Below are positions 13,701 to 24,614 of a stretch of 64,000 nt of DNA, piece by piece. Made by a program: the position numbers and the translations under genes. The notes under the pieces were generated by a model, which searched no databases, had not been told where the DNA came from, and saw only the letters and a program-made list of their open reading frames with translations. The stretch's first letter is position 1; every line of letters begins with the position of its first letter. The stretch is from Vigna angularis. Lineage: Eukaryota; Streptophyta; Magnoliopsida; Fabales; Fabaceae. The stretch spans positions 39,339,029 to 39,403,028 of the forward strand of contig NC_068972.1 in assembly GCF_016808095.1 (NCBI RefSeq), written 5' to 3'.

Positions 13701-14745
13701 GACATGGTTGATCGTCTTGAAGTAGCCTTGCTATATCTCTGCCCTGTATCACTGATATCTCCTTGTGTTTGACTGAGTGTTTCACTTTCTTGAACTTAGT
13801 GTTAGACATTTGTTGGTTTTCGAAGTTTGAACATAGTTCATGCATGTCTTTCTAAATAACCCATGATCTTTTACAATGTATACCATGAGATACTTTTTCA
13901 CTTGTGCTGTAGAAAACCGGAAATAAAAAGAGAGGCTTGCATTTTATGTAAGAAGTATTGATGTGATGATCTGATTATACCGTGATGCCTTTTGCAGCAC
14001 TGCTGGCTGCCCATTTGGTGAGGGCTGCCATTTCTTGCATTATGTTCCTGGTGGTTATAATGTGGTTGCCCATATGATGAATTTGAAACCTGCTGCTCCT
14101 CCTTCAAGAGCTGTTGCTGCACCACTTCCGGTATCTAATGGCTCTACTCCATCTGCTGTTAAAACACGCATATGTAACAAGTTCAATACTGCCGAAGGAT
14201 GCAAATTTGGTGACAAGTGCCATTTTGCTCACGGTGAATGGGAACTTGGTAAACCTATTGCTCCCTCAATTGATGATCATCGTCCTTTGGGACCTCCATC
14301 AGCTGGTCGAATGGCTGGTCGAATTGAGCCTCCTCCCTTGGCTGGGAGCTTTGGTGCCATTTCTACTGCCAAGATCAGTGTAGAAGCTTCTCTGGCAGGA
14401 GCTATCATTGGGAAGGGTGGTGTGAACTCAAAGCAGATCTGTCGCCAAACAGGAGCGAAACTTTCAATCCGAGAGCATGAAACTGATCCAAACCTTAGAA
14501 ACATTGAACTTGAGGGAACATTCGAACAGATAAAGGAGGCAAGTAATATGGTAAAAGATTTACTTTTGACTGTTTCAATGTCAGCCCCTCCCAAATCCAC
14601 CCCTGGTGTTCCTGGTGCCCCTGCTCCACCTGGAAGCAACTTCAAGACCAAGCTGTGTGAGAATTTTGCAAAAGGGTCTTGCACCTTTGGAGATCGATGC
14701 CACTTTGCTCATGGAGCTGCTGAGTTGCGCAAGCAGGGGGTATGA
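10793..14745 (+). CDS. CCCH zinc-finger and KH-domain RNA-binding protein
   Basis: Exons 10793-10865, 11337-11397 and 13998-14745 join in phase to 293 aa. There are three CCCH fingers: C40-C49-C55-H59 (C-x8-C-x5-C-x3-H, split by intron 2), C104-C113-C119-H123 (same spacing) and C265-C273-C279-H283 (C-x7-C-x5-C-x3-H). A KH domain spans about 169-235 with the signature GKGG at 183-186. This order (ZF-ZF-KH-ZF) and the MDxRKRGRxE start match the plant family that includes Arabidopsis At3g12130 and At5g06770. Such proteins are expected to bind single-stranded RNA and act in mRNA regulation; the target is unknown. The ATG follows a (TC)n leader and lies in the only frame that continues through the splice junctions. 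Intron 2 is long (2.6 kb). The family assignment is firm; a specific orthologue number cannot be given. Confidence 0.93.
11398..13997 (+). other. Long intron 2 of the CCCH-KH gene
   Basis: This 2600-bp intron interrupts the first zinc finger after AG of the Ser45 codon. It starts with gttcta and ends with tttgcag. The stretch around 12170-12440 (repeated TGCGGTT/GCAACC-type words) may be a fragment of a dispersed repeat. No separate gene is supported inside. Confidence 0.8.
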
Positions 14746-15690
14746 TTTTGTTTTTCGATCTTGTATTAGCCAGTTCTATTATTATCATTATTGCAGTTGA
14801 TGTTGTTGTGCATTGTTACTTAGTGGTACTCACATTAATTTTCCTGTTATAGTTTTCCCGTACTAAGTTAATTTTTAAATCATCTTTTATGCGGTTGCAA
14901 AAATGAGTATCCTGTTTTTTTCTTCACATGATAATTTCACTATATTAAAGCGCATGCCTGATGTAAGAAAATGCCATGTTTTTATTTCATTTCTTTTGCT
15001 TTTTATCAGTTTTGTTCTGTCTTCAAAATGTTTGTATGAGAAACTTATTCAATGACGAAAAAAAAACGAATTTGAAGTGGTCGACATCTAGCTGGGTTGA
15101 GTTTTATAATTTATTCAAGCAATCGATCTGTGAGTATATTTTTAAGTCGTTAAATATTACATAAACTTCATTTCAATTTTTACATGTTACACCGACCTTT
15201 TTATAACGCTGATTTTCTACACAAATTGTAAGTTTGAAAAAGATGGGTTGTTAATGATCAAATTTGAGATTTAAATTTTGATTTAGAATTTGACGTACAT
15301 TTCAAACAAAAAATATTATTAGGTGTCCCGTTACAGGTGTTATTAGGTAACAATTAAATGAGTATGGGCAATTGAGAATTAATAATTATAATACAAACAA
15401 AATTATATCAAAGAAAATTTACAATTAATTGATAATATAACTCCTCCTACACTTATGTATTCAATTCTAACAAGCGTATATATTAATTAAATAAATTGAC
15501 TTCATAAGGAAAAAAAGAGGGCTATATACTCTTTGATTGTTAATTTAAGTCTTTTATTCTGTTTATGTTGGTGAGGCCCTAAAGATTATTTTCTCTGTAA
15601 AATAGCGTAAATAACTCAATAAATTCACTGATTTCTTTTGCCATGAAATTAAAAAAGAAGAAGCAGCAGCATTCCTTGAGACTACACTTT
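14746..15690. other. Convergent intergenic region
   Basis: 3'UTR of the CCCH-KH gene, then AT-rich spacer up to the 3' end of the LEA gene. No extra gene or RNA is recognised. Confidence 0.6.
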
Positions 15691-15692
15691 TA

Positions 15693-15698
15693 TTTATT
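15693..15698 (-). terminator. Possible polyadenylation signal of the LEA gene
   Basis: AATAAA on the minus strand, about 225 bp past the LEA stop codon. It fits a near-upstream polyadenylation element; this is motif evidence only. Confidence 0.4.
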
Positions 15699-15923
15699 GA
15701 AACAAACAGATAAGGCAACTTAGAGGAACCAAATGTTCCACGAACAACACTGGTCCCATAACCAAACCAAAATGGTTGTGAATTACGAAACACACACACA
15801 AGTATACAACGTAAGATTAGTAAAATAATACAGCACCTACGACATCAAAGCTACATAATGTAATAACATCACCTTAACTACCTACAAACAAATCTACATT
15901 CAAACTTCACGAATCATTGTTAT

Positions 15924-16780
15924 TCAACTGAAAGTAGGCCCACTAGTAGGAGCACTTCCTCCCCCAATGCTTGTTTGGGTCGTTGTATCCATGACAGTGT
16001 TACTGTCCATCGATGGAAGTGACCCATGCCCAGCCTCAGGCCCATGATCAAGAACATACCTATTATCAGGCCCAGGCATTCCTGTCGCTTGGTTAGATCC
16101 CATTTGTCCAAATTCACTGGTGGGGTACATGGCAGACTCAGCCCCAAGTCCAAGCTCAGACCCGGTACTGGGGGGTATGGCATCGGGCCCGGGCCCAGTT
16201 GTGGTGAAGGCCGAAGTCTCAGACCCTGGCCCAGTGTATGTAGCGTCGTCAGGCCCAGAACTGGGCTCGGTTGTTTCTGTCTGAGGCCCGTCGGCCTGTC
16301 CAGCGATGGCAGACTGCTTGGCGGCAGCGTTGTGCTGACGCGCCTGGCACTTCTCCGTCTCGGCCTGGTTTATCTTCTCTTGTTTCTTCTTAGTGGCCAT
16401 TTCCTTCTCCCTTTCATCGTGTGCACTTATCTTCTCACTCTGTTCCGCCCAATTCAAAGTTAGTATAAGCCCAATTACGTAACTGACCCAATTTCATTTT
16501 CGTGGTTTTCCACGAATACTAGATTTCGATAATTTCCATAATAATCATGAGAAAAATTTCTGGTTAATTGAAGATGTAACATTCCCCATGCATGAACAAA
16601 AATGAAACTGAAAAGGAAAAAACAGTTTTTGGTTTGATATTTTGAAGAGAAATGCATAAGAGATAAATAAACCTTCTCCTGAAGAGTGGCTTTGGTCTTC
16701 TCCAAACCAGACTTGGCAGAAGCACCAATGTTTGCTGCGGTTTCCTTCACGCTCTCCACGGCTTTCTTCGCTGCTTGCAT
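15924..16780 (-). CDS. LEA_1-family late embryogenesis abundant protein
   Basis: Two exons on the minus strand, 16780-16673 and 16439-15924, joined in phase 0 to 207 aa. The start MQAAKKAVESVKE is chosen because LEA_1 proteins begin this way. A longer in-frame start 72 bp upstream would overlap the TATA box. Residues 1-85 form the Lys/Glu/Ala-rich amphipathic LEA_1 region (ASAKSGLEKTKATLQEK, then HDEREKEMA..KKKQEKI and ARQHNAAAKQ). Residues ~90-207 are a Gly/Pro/Thr/Ser-rich, probably disordered tail with GPG-type words. LEA_1 (group 4) proteins accumulate in drying seeds and protect membranes and proteins under water loss. It resembles the soybean seed-maturation protein PM1 type but has a longer tail. 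Upstream ACGTG elements fit ABA control. No transmembrane segment or signal peptide is seen. Confidence 0.9.
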
Positions 16781-16817
16781 TTTCAATCTTCTTGTTTTCT
16801 CTTCTTTCTCTGACACC

Positions 16818-16826
16818 TTATATAAA
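16818..16826 (-). promoter_or_regulatory. Putative TATA box of the LEA gene
   Basis: TTTATATAAG on the minus strand, about 40 bp upstream of the LEA start codon. A transcription start about 30 bp downstream would leave a very short 5' leader. Confidence 0.5.
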
Positions 16827-16851
16827 GATTCAAGAGCCCTTCTGTTTCTCA

Positions 16852-16948
16852 CACGTGTGGAACATCACACACGTGGCATCTTTCTAAACGCTAACTGCCA
16901 CGTTTCTCTACGAAACTAACTTAAGGGAGTAACGGCCTTCTACCACGT
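16852..16948 (-). promoter_or_regulatory. Cluster of ABRE/G-box elements
   Basis: CACGTG at 16852-16857, CACGTG within CACGTGGC at 16870-16875, ACGTGGC (minus strand) at 16897-16903 and ACGTGG (minus strand) at 16943-16948. Four ACGT-core sites within 100 bp upstream of a LEA gene is the classic arrangement of ABA-responsive promoters bound by ABF/ABI5-type bZIP factors. The sites are seen; the ABA response is inferred. Confidence 0.7.
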
Positions 16949-16959
16949 TCTACTATTCA

Positions 16960-17564
16960 TAGCCCACCTTTCACCTTTCTTTAAATAATTTTATTCCCAT
17001 TCTAATACCTTCATTTAGCATTTATTAAGTATTCTCGAGCAAATGAACAAATTAGCTAAATGTATTTTTGAACGTCTTACTTTTTATATTGGTGTAATAT
17101 ATTATAATATAAAAGAAATATGTTATAAAATTTACTTTATTATTCACATTTATTTTGTTAAATGTTAAAAAAATTAGTTTTTTTAGTAAGATCTAAAAAT
17201 GTATAGCCTAAAACTTTAGTAAGATCGGACAAAAGATAAAGTTAATAAATTAATTATTTTAAAATACTTTATTTTTATATTGTTATTAAAAGAATTTTAA
17301 AAATATATATTAGACTAATATAATAACACACTAAATAAATATTGTATGGTATGGTATCTAACCCGAAAGGTAAACTTTATTCCTTTAATTTGGTCAGTGC
17401 TAAAGGTAAAAGCAGATGAAAAAGCTTCATGGGTGTTGGGTCATAAGTGGGTTAGCGCTAAAGTTATTATTATTGGGCCAATGGACTGGACAAACAATTA
17501 ACAACTCTTAAACCAATTAGTTAAGATGTTGTTGAGATAGTTACAATTGATTAACAGTTAATAA
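16960..17564. other. AT-rich intergenic DNA
   Basis: Upstream spacer of the LEA gene. No gene or clear element recognised before the target duplication at 17565. Confidence 0.6.
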
Positions 17565-18529
17565 AAATATTAAGGGAGTTGCTCCCTCCACCCCCACACA
17601 TCTCTTCCTCCACCTCCCCTTTACTTTTTTGCCCCTTCCTCCATCTTTCCTTTACTATTTTACCCCTCAGTAAAATTTTATTTTTAAAATTATTGTTTTT
17701 TAATTTTATTCATTTATAACATATTTCACTGATAACCTACGTAGTTCCTTGTATGAGTAAAATATTTTTCTGCAAAGCTTGGTGATCGTGAAAAGAATTA
17801 TCAAGCAATCTTCCTCTTGTTCTCGGTGCAATACGTGGTGCAGTGCGTTTATGGTGTAGTGTCCTTGTCGTGGTTCCTCTCCAGGTACGTAGTCATAATC
17901 CTTCCTATAATTCTAAACCCTAAACCCTTCCCATACTTCCAATAATCCTTTGAATATCCAAGCCTATAATCCTTGCATGAGCCGCAAAACGTAGTAAAAT
18001 AAAAACGAAACCTAAAAGGAACATTGCCTCTGGACGGATGACATCCTTCAACGGATGTCAACATCCGTTTTGCCTTAAACGGATGTTGACATCCGTTGAA
18101 GGATGTCATCCGTCCAGAGGCAGTGTTCCTTTTACGTTTCGTTTTTATTTTATTTGTTTATTTTATTTACAGTAATTTATATTTAAATTTATAATTTTAA
18201 ATGTTATATATGGTAAGAAGAAAGAAATGGAGAAATAGAAGTGAAAGGTTGATGAGGCTTGAAGAGAAAATGATAAACGAAAATGGAGAAATGGAGAAGA
18301 AGCTTGACGGAAGAGAGAAAGGTAAACGGAAATGGAAGAGAGGAAGAGGTGCAGAGGGAAGTAAATCAGAAGTTTTAAATAAATTAAAATATTAAAATAA
18401 TAAAAATAAAAAATTTTAACTTTTGAGGATATAATTGTCATTTTGGAAGGATATAATTGGCATTTTAGAAAATTGGGGAGGTGGAGGAAGAGACGTGTGG
18501 GGGTGGAGGGAGCAACTCCCAAATATTAA
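17565..18529. mobile_element. Mutator-like non-autonomous element with 9-bp target duplication
   Basis: The element spans 17574-18520 (947 bp) and is flanked by the identical 9-mer AAATATTAA at 17565-17573 and 18521-18529. The terminal inverted repeats begin GGGAGTTGCTCCCTCCACCC and match over 46 bp with a single mismatch, then diverge. A 9-bp duplication is typical of Mutator-like elements. The interior has no transposase frame. It carries a long hairpin (17995-18152) and a purine-rich stretch (18215-18365). It is therefore non-autonomous and must have been moved by a transposase encoded elsewhere. Whether the interior includes captured host sequence (for example around 17780-17890) cannot be decided by eye. 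Confidence 0.85.
17995..18152. repeat. Internal long hairpin, 76-bp arms
   Basis: The left arm 17995-18070 and right arm 18077-18152 are reverse complements with about two mismatches around a 6-bp loop. Within each arm the word ACATCCGTT/AACGGATGT recurs, giving smaller nested palindromes. It lies inside the Mutator-like element. Confidence 0.9.
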
Positions 18530-18544
18530 TTGTTTATTGGTAAT

Positions 18545-18842
18545 GGGCCATGCCTAAGGATATGCTCATTTTAATATTTATAAATATATGTTTGATAGGA
18601 TGGTCAGGTAATTAATTATGAATACTTACTTTCTAGTGAATATTATCACTATGATCACACAAAGTTACTAATTTGAGCGTCAGAGTGTCTTTTGCAGGTA
18701 CCCTCCCACACGACTTGGAGAAGAAAAAAAGAGAGCGAACAACACAACTTGGATAACTGAAGACCATCATGAAGCCCATCTAGTCTCCAGGACAACTTTA
18801 AATGCTTTGAATAAGGGATCTCAACCCCAACCCGAAACAAAT
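18545..18842 (+). mobile_element. Partial LTR of a Ty3/Gypsy-type element
   Basis: A TATAAATA-like box (about 18577) is followed ~100 bp later by a U5-like motif, TTGAGCGTCAGAGTG then TCTTTTGCAGGTACC (18673-18702). The same 30-bp motif, with 3-4 changes, lies at 62547-62576 in front of a Gypsy gag-pol region. No second LTR or internal domain is adjacent, so this is a relic or solo LTR. Its 5' boundary is uncertain. Confidence 0.55.
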
Positions 18843-18857
18843 ATAAAAAAAAATATT

Positions 18858-20525
18858 ATATGAATTTAACAATAAACACATTAGACAAGTCTACGTATAT
18901 ATTGATTAAAAGAATATAACAAGAATCATTAGAGGAGTCTAATAATACAAAATAAACAAGTATATCCATACATTAGTTATAGTACAACAAAAAATATTAG
19001 ACAAGTCATTCTTTACATTTGTTAGACAAGTATATGAGTATGCTAATTACACGAGTAACATAAAATATTAAACGAGTTTGTCAATATACTGATCAAGCAA
19101 ATTTAATAATACACATTATATTAATATATCCATACAATCACTAGATAAGTATAGCAAAAAAATATTAGATGAATCATTTTACATTTATTACATGAGTTTA
19201 GGAATATTATTAGACGAGTTTGTCCATGCACTAATTACACAAGTATAATAAAACAACATTAGATGAAGATGTCCATACATTGATAAGGAGAGATTGACAA
19301 TAAACATTGTACAAGTTTGTCCATACAGAAATTATGAGTCTATTAATACACATTAGATGAGTCTATTCATTTAGTGATTAAACAAGTCTTGCAATATACA
19401 TTAAATGAGTTTGTACATAGATTGATTAGATCTATCTGTACAATAATTAAACGAATGTATATGTTAGACACGTTTGTCCATACACAAATTAGATGAGTCT
19501 ATTAATACACATTGAAAAAGTGTGTCCACTCATTGTTTCAATGAGTCTAATAATACATATTACACGAGTTTAAATATACATTTATTAAACAACTCTAGCA
19601 ATTCACATTATACTAGTATATCCATATACTCATTAGACAAGTCTAACAATATATATTAGACGACTTTGTCGATGTATTGAATATACGAGTTTAGCTATAT
19701 ACATTAGACAAGCCTTTCCATACATTGATCACATGAATATAGCATAAAAATTACATGATTTTAACAATACACATTAGATGAGACTATCCATACACTAATT
19801 AAATGAGTATAACAAAAAATATTAGAAAATTCATTTCATACATTATTAGGCGAGTATAACAAAAATTATTAGATAAGTACAAATACAGTGATTAAATGAG
19901 TAAAGAAAAAAGTATTAGACGAGTATGTTGATGTGTTGATTATACGAGTCTAACAATACATAATAAACGAATCATTCATATATTGATTACACAACTTTAG
20001 CAATATACATTGAACAAGTCTTTCCACACACAAATTAGATAAATATATTAATACACATTAGACAAAACTATTGATGCATTGATTAAATGAATATTGGAAT
20101 ATACAATAAACAAACTTATTCATACATTTATTAAATTAGACAAGTCATTCTATACATTGAATAAATGAGTAAGTTATTTCATACATTAAATAAATGAGTC
20201 TAAGAATAAACATTAAACGAGTATGTCTATACATTAATCAAATGAGTCTTGTAACATACACATACACTAGATGAGTTTATTCATACATATATTAAACGAG
20301 TCTATTATTACACATTACATGATTTTATCCATTATCTTATTAGACGAGTCTTACAATATACATTATATAGATTTGTTCATATACTATTAGTCGAGTCTAT
20401 CTATATACTAATTAAATGAGTCTAACTTCGCATATTAAATAGTTTGTCGATGTATTGATTAGAAAAGTCTAACATTACATATTAGATAAATTTATGCACA
20501 TTGATTTGTACTTTCAGTGAGTCTA
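18858..20525. repeat. Degenerate 48-bp minisatellite
   Basis: About 34 diverged units of ~48 bp. Each unit reads roughly ACATTAGACGAGTTTGTCC, ATACATTGATTAAACGAGTC, TAACAATAC. Each unit itself holds two related half-units built on ATTAGACGAGT and ATTAAACGAGT. Copies carry many substitutions and small indels, so the array is old or part of a larger transposon. No open frame runs through it. Confidence 0.85.
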
Positions 20526-21157
20526 CTTTATATATTTTTACATATCCTTCATATTTTTAGAGAATCTATTCTATATTTTAGCACATCTTATGATTTTTAC
20601 AAGGTCTATTATCTATATTTTTACAAATATATTAACTTTCTTAACCCATAAATCATTTTTCACGTTAATTCTACTTAAAACTTAATTATAAACTTAAAAA
20701 TATTTATTATTTTTTTCTTTACGTTTAAATCTCTTTTAATAAATAAACAAACACAAGAATTTAAAACTAATTAACACTATAAAAGAATAATATATTAATT
20801 TTTTTTAATTTTACTGTAAATAATTAAATAAATTTTAAAAATAATTATAAAATTTTAAAAATAAATAATAAATAATTTATAATAAAAAAGGTAAAATTGG
20901 TAAGGAAATTATATAAAAAAAAGGCTGAGATGATTATAACACCAATAATACTATCCCTAGGTGTTCACTTATTTTTATAATAACAAAAAATAATAAAATT
21001 ATTACTCTTCTTATTATAAAAGTAAATATAAATAACTTTTATAATTTATTGTAGATAATTATTTTAATTTAGAAAATGATTAAATTTAGAAAATAGTTAA
21101 ATAAAAAAATATCAATCTTAAAAAACAGTCACTTAAAAGATAAAATTAAAAAAATAA
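20526..21157. other. AT-rich spacer
   Basis: Low-complexity AT-rich sequence between the minisatellite and the foldback element; no gene. Confidence 0.6.
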
Positions 21158-21450
21158 TTATTTTAAGGGTTAAATATGTTTTTAGTCCCTAAACTATTGG
21201 CCATTTCTGGTTTTCGTCCCTCTTCCAAAGTAAGGTACACTTTAGTCCTCATTTTTTAGAAAAACGTTCGTTTTAGTCCTCAAAATTTTGTTTTTAGTCC
21301 TCGTTTTAGTCCTCAAAACGTTCGTTTTTTCGACTAAAACGAACGTTTTTAAAGATTGAGGACTAAAGTGTACCTTACTTTGGAAGAGGGACGAAAACCA
21401 GAAATGACCAATAGTTTAGGGACTAAAAACATATTTAACCCTTATTTTAA
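21158..21450. mobile_element. Foldback MITE of Mutator type, 9-bp target duplication
   Basis: Element 21167-21441 (275 bp) between identical 9-mers TTATTTTAA at 21158-21166 and 21442-21450. The ends begin GGGTTAAATATGTTTTTAGT and are complementary through almost the full half-length, so the element folds into one hairpin around a short interior rich in TTTTAGTCCTC. Elements with these ends are, to my knowledge, abundant in legume genomes. It is too short to code for anything. Confidence 0.9.
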
Positions 21451-22400
21451 TTAAAATAAATTCTATTTAAAAGGTAAAAGTGAAAGTAAATGTGTCCTCA
21501 AGAGTCCATTTCATATGATAGTATAGATCACTGAAAATACATATTCTCATGTGTGTTAGCTTTTTTTTGATGATAAAAAAAGAATAAAAATATTATTATA
21601 ATAATTATAAAAATAAATACAAATAATTTTTATAATTTTATTGTTGATAATATTTATTTATTTTGTTGATAATTTTTTTATATACATAGTTGTTTTAGTT
21701 TTAAAAAATATTAAGTTCAAAAAAATTTGTCAAATGAAAAAATGGTTAAATTATAAAATAAATCACTTAAAGGATAAAATTATTAATTTTTTTTAGTTAA
21801 AAAAGTTATCTAAAAGATAAATTTTTTGGAAAAGACATATGTACACAACACAAAAAGTAGAGTATTATTTTTATATGATGTTATAAAATAGTGTAAGCAT
21901 TTCTTCCAAGCTCATCTCATTAATACCTATTGAAACTCTTGTTCACCTTAATCTTATTTATAGATTTCGAGTTTAGAGAATTTATATACTATTCTGAAAA
22001 ATGTCTCTAATATATTGTGAAATATCTTCAATATATATATAAATTTCCTTTTTATTGACAAGATATATGTTAATATCTCCAAGGTATTTATAAATAATAT
22101 CTTATGATATAACATTAACGTATTTATGATCAAATAATTTCTAACTCATACTCATTGATTCCTTTCAAAACCATGAAGATTATCGAGGAAATAATAATAA
22201 AACTAGAGGAAAAAGTAAGTCTTGGTTCATTAGAAGATTAAGAAACCCAAAATGTATCAAGTGGTAATAAAAGTTTAAGTTAATATGTAAAATACAATGA
22301 TGTCAACTCTGACATGGTTTGGTATTTTAATTTTAACTAATTTTACAAATTAGATATTGAGTTAATTATTTTTCCATTAGAAAGTAGACTCGAATAGCTT
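21451..22400. other. AT-rich spacer with short repeat words
   Basis: No gene. The stretch near 22065-22120 (TCTCCAAGGTATTTATAAATAAT... type words) resembles sequence at 25680-25800, suggesting shared repeat ancestry. Confidence 0.5.
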
Positions 22401-22429
22401 CGATTTGAGTACTCATACGCGTATTTTCG

Positions 22430-24614
22430 ACTTCGGGAAGGGGGTCAACCGGACTGTCAAAGTTACAACAGTGGTGCTGCTGGGAGACCTGCGCCCAGCG
22501 CCCTTTCCTCTGGGGCGCCCGGCGCGAGAGGTATCAGTTTTTTTTTATATTTTAAGATCTGAAATGAGTGGGGATTGCGGGAAAAGTTAGGGGAATATGC
22601 TCCAGACTGAAAATGATTGGTTCCTTGGTCAGAGGGGAGCATGGGCATACCTCCTTTCCAATGATTAGTGCTTCTTAGTGGATTAAGGAGCATGAGATCT
22701 CTAGGGGGCAGATCTGGAAGTGTGGGGAGAAGGAGAAAGGGGTTCTACACTTGTGGGAGTGAAGTCTCTGCTGGAAAATTCGTGAGAGAGGTGAAGTTGA
22801 GAGTTTCTGGAGTTGCAAGGAGGCCAAGGTGTTGCAAGTCTTGTGAAGATTGATTAAAGGTCTACAAAGGAAGTCTTCAAGAGGTAAGGGGAGCGAGATC
22901 TTTTCTATGAGTTGTATGAACAATACATGTGTTGATCTTTGTATGAACTGTATGCTGGAAATTCGTGACTGTGGATGTGGTTGGGTTGAAATGATATTTG
23001 AGATTAGTATGTTGATGTATGTATTCTGTTGGAGGGGTGATCAAGTGGAAGGTAAGGAAAGTATACACTGTTTTGAACAAGCTGATAGAGTTTTGGGTCA
23101 CTTTGAGAGGAAGTGAGGTAGTGATTTTGGGAAGTAAGGATTTTGAGTACATTTGGGCTATTGGTATATCTTAGGTAAGTCATTTGTGACTTGTTAGAGT
23201 CATCAAAGTGAGTAAAACAGGTGCAAAATAGTTTCTGTGAACTGGTATGGGGCTGGACGACTTCTGGTTCGCGCCCGGCGCCCCCAGTGGCGCCCAGGCG
23301 CGAGACTCTCGGGAAAAGTCGCGCCCGGCGCCCCTCATCTCGCGCCCGGCGCGAGTTGTTCGCAGAAAGTGGCTTCGTCTTTGTTTTTGATAGTTTTTGG
23401 GGTTCCGGGTGTCTGTTTTGGACGTTTCTTAAGTCGTTTTGGAGGTTTTGGAACCTTTCGGGACTGTTGGTGATGGTTTCAAAGCCATTTTCTTTGTCTA
23501 AGTATGAGTTACGGGAATTTGTGTTGTTTAGTGGTTCTTTTAAGACTGTTACGGTTTAGTAATGTGTATTGGATTGATTAATGTTGTTTGTTTAACAGAT
23601 TTTTATGCATGTGGAATGTTTGGAATATATATACTGTGATGTGATTTACGTGAATGGAAGAGATAGGTTGGATTTACTGTGGTGATATGGTAGTTTCTGA
23701 TTATTTATAATTGTAATGATTGTATTTTATTGTATTGCAATTGAATTTATGTATCTGATCATGATATGAGTATTATGGGGAGATTTTGTAATGGTATAAT
23801 GTGAGTTGAAGAATATGAGTATGGTATGAATCTCATGGAGAGATTCTGTAATGTTATGGTATTAGTGTATATGTTGATGTTGAGGGTCCTGTAGTAGGAG
23901 GTTATCCTGATACTCTAATAATCATCCAGTCTCAAATAGAGAAAGATGAATTATGTGGTGAGAGGAGCAGGAGGTCCTGGTCTATGTGCCGGTTTTGGAC
24001 ATAGTGAGGGGACTAACCTTGTGAATGGTATGAAGTATTTTGGAAGTGTAATTGTAAGAAAAAGTAGAAGTCATTACAAGTGCATAACCTCCTGTGACCG
24101 CTCATCAACGTATCATCCGGATGAGTGTCTATTGGGTACTGTGGCGTTTATTGGGTACTGTGGGACGAGTGTCCAATAGGAATTGTGGTACGATGGTATG
24201 AGGGTGTCTGACTTAATTATTATATGACGTTTGTAATGAAGTAATTATGCATGTTTTATAAATGATTTATTGCATGTTAGCTCACCCTTGTATTGTCTGT
24301 GTTGTGTGCTGTTTGGGTATGTTTCTTTGGCGATGATCATCCACTTGGATGGGAGCAGATGTTGTCGCGGAGATTCCCTTGGAGCAAGAGTTGGAGGTTA
24401 CTAATGTTGCGGAGTAGTCTTCTTAGAATTTCCTGATTGAACACTTGTAGTGTTTAATCCTTTCAACTGTTCAAGTTTAAATTTTCTGTTTCTTTTATTT
24501 CTGGATGACTGTAATTTCACATTTAATTACACGTCATACTCCGACTGTTCTCTATATTTAGATGTTAACGTCTTTATTATATAATATTGGTTATTATATA
24601 ATCGGGATGTTACA
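22430..24614. mobile_element. Probable large LTR or LTR-retrotransposon fragment
   Basis: This 2.2-kb block differs from its surroundings: higher GC, GCGCCCGGCGC-type motifs in two clusters (22491-22530 and 23271-23356), and an end reading TAATCGGGATGTTACA at 24614. The complement of that end starts TGTAACATCCCG, a common plant LTR terminus, but because LTR ends are TG..CA this does not fix the orientation. No gag-pol domain is readable and several unrelated short frames occur, so it may be a solo LTR. The left boundary and a target duplication were not found. Confidence 0.5.

Noticed and set aside
14277..14684. 135-codon minus-strand frame
   Set aside because: Antisense shadow of the KH domain exon.
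16026..16463. 145-codon plus-strand frame
   Set aside because: It is the complement of LEA exon 2; the minus-strand reading has splice sites and a known domain.
16781..16852. Upstream in-frame start for the LEA protein adding 24 residues
   Set aside because: It overlaps the TATA box and extends past the conserved LEA_1 start.
18858..20525. CRISPR-like array of spaced repeats
   Set aside because: A plant nuclear context with diverged tandem units and no unique spacers; it is a minisatellite.
23946..24179. 77-codon frame with balanced composition
   Set aside because: It lies inside the retroelement-like block, has no domain and no splice partners.
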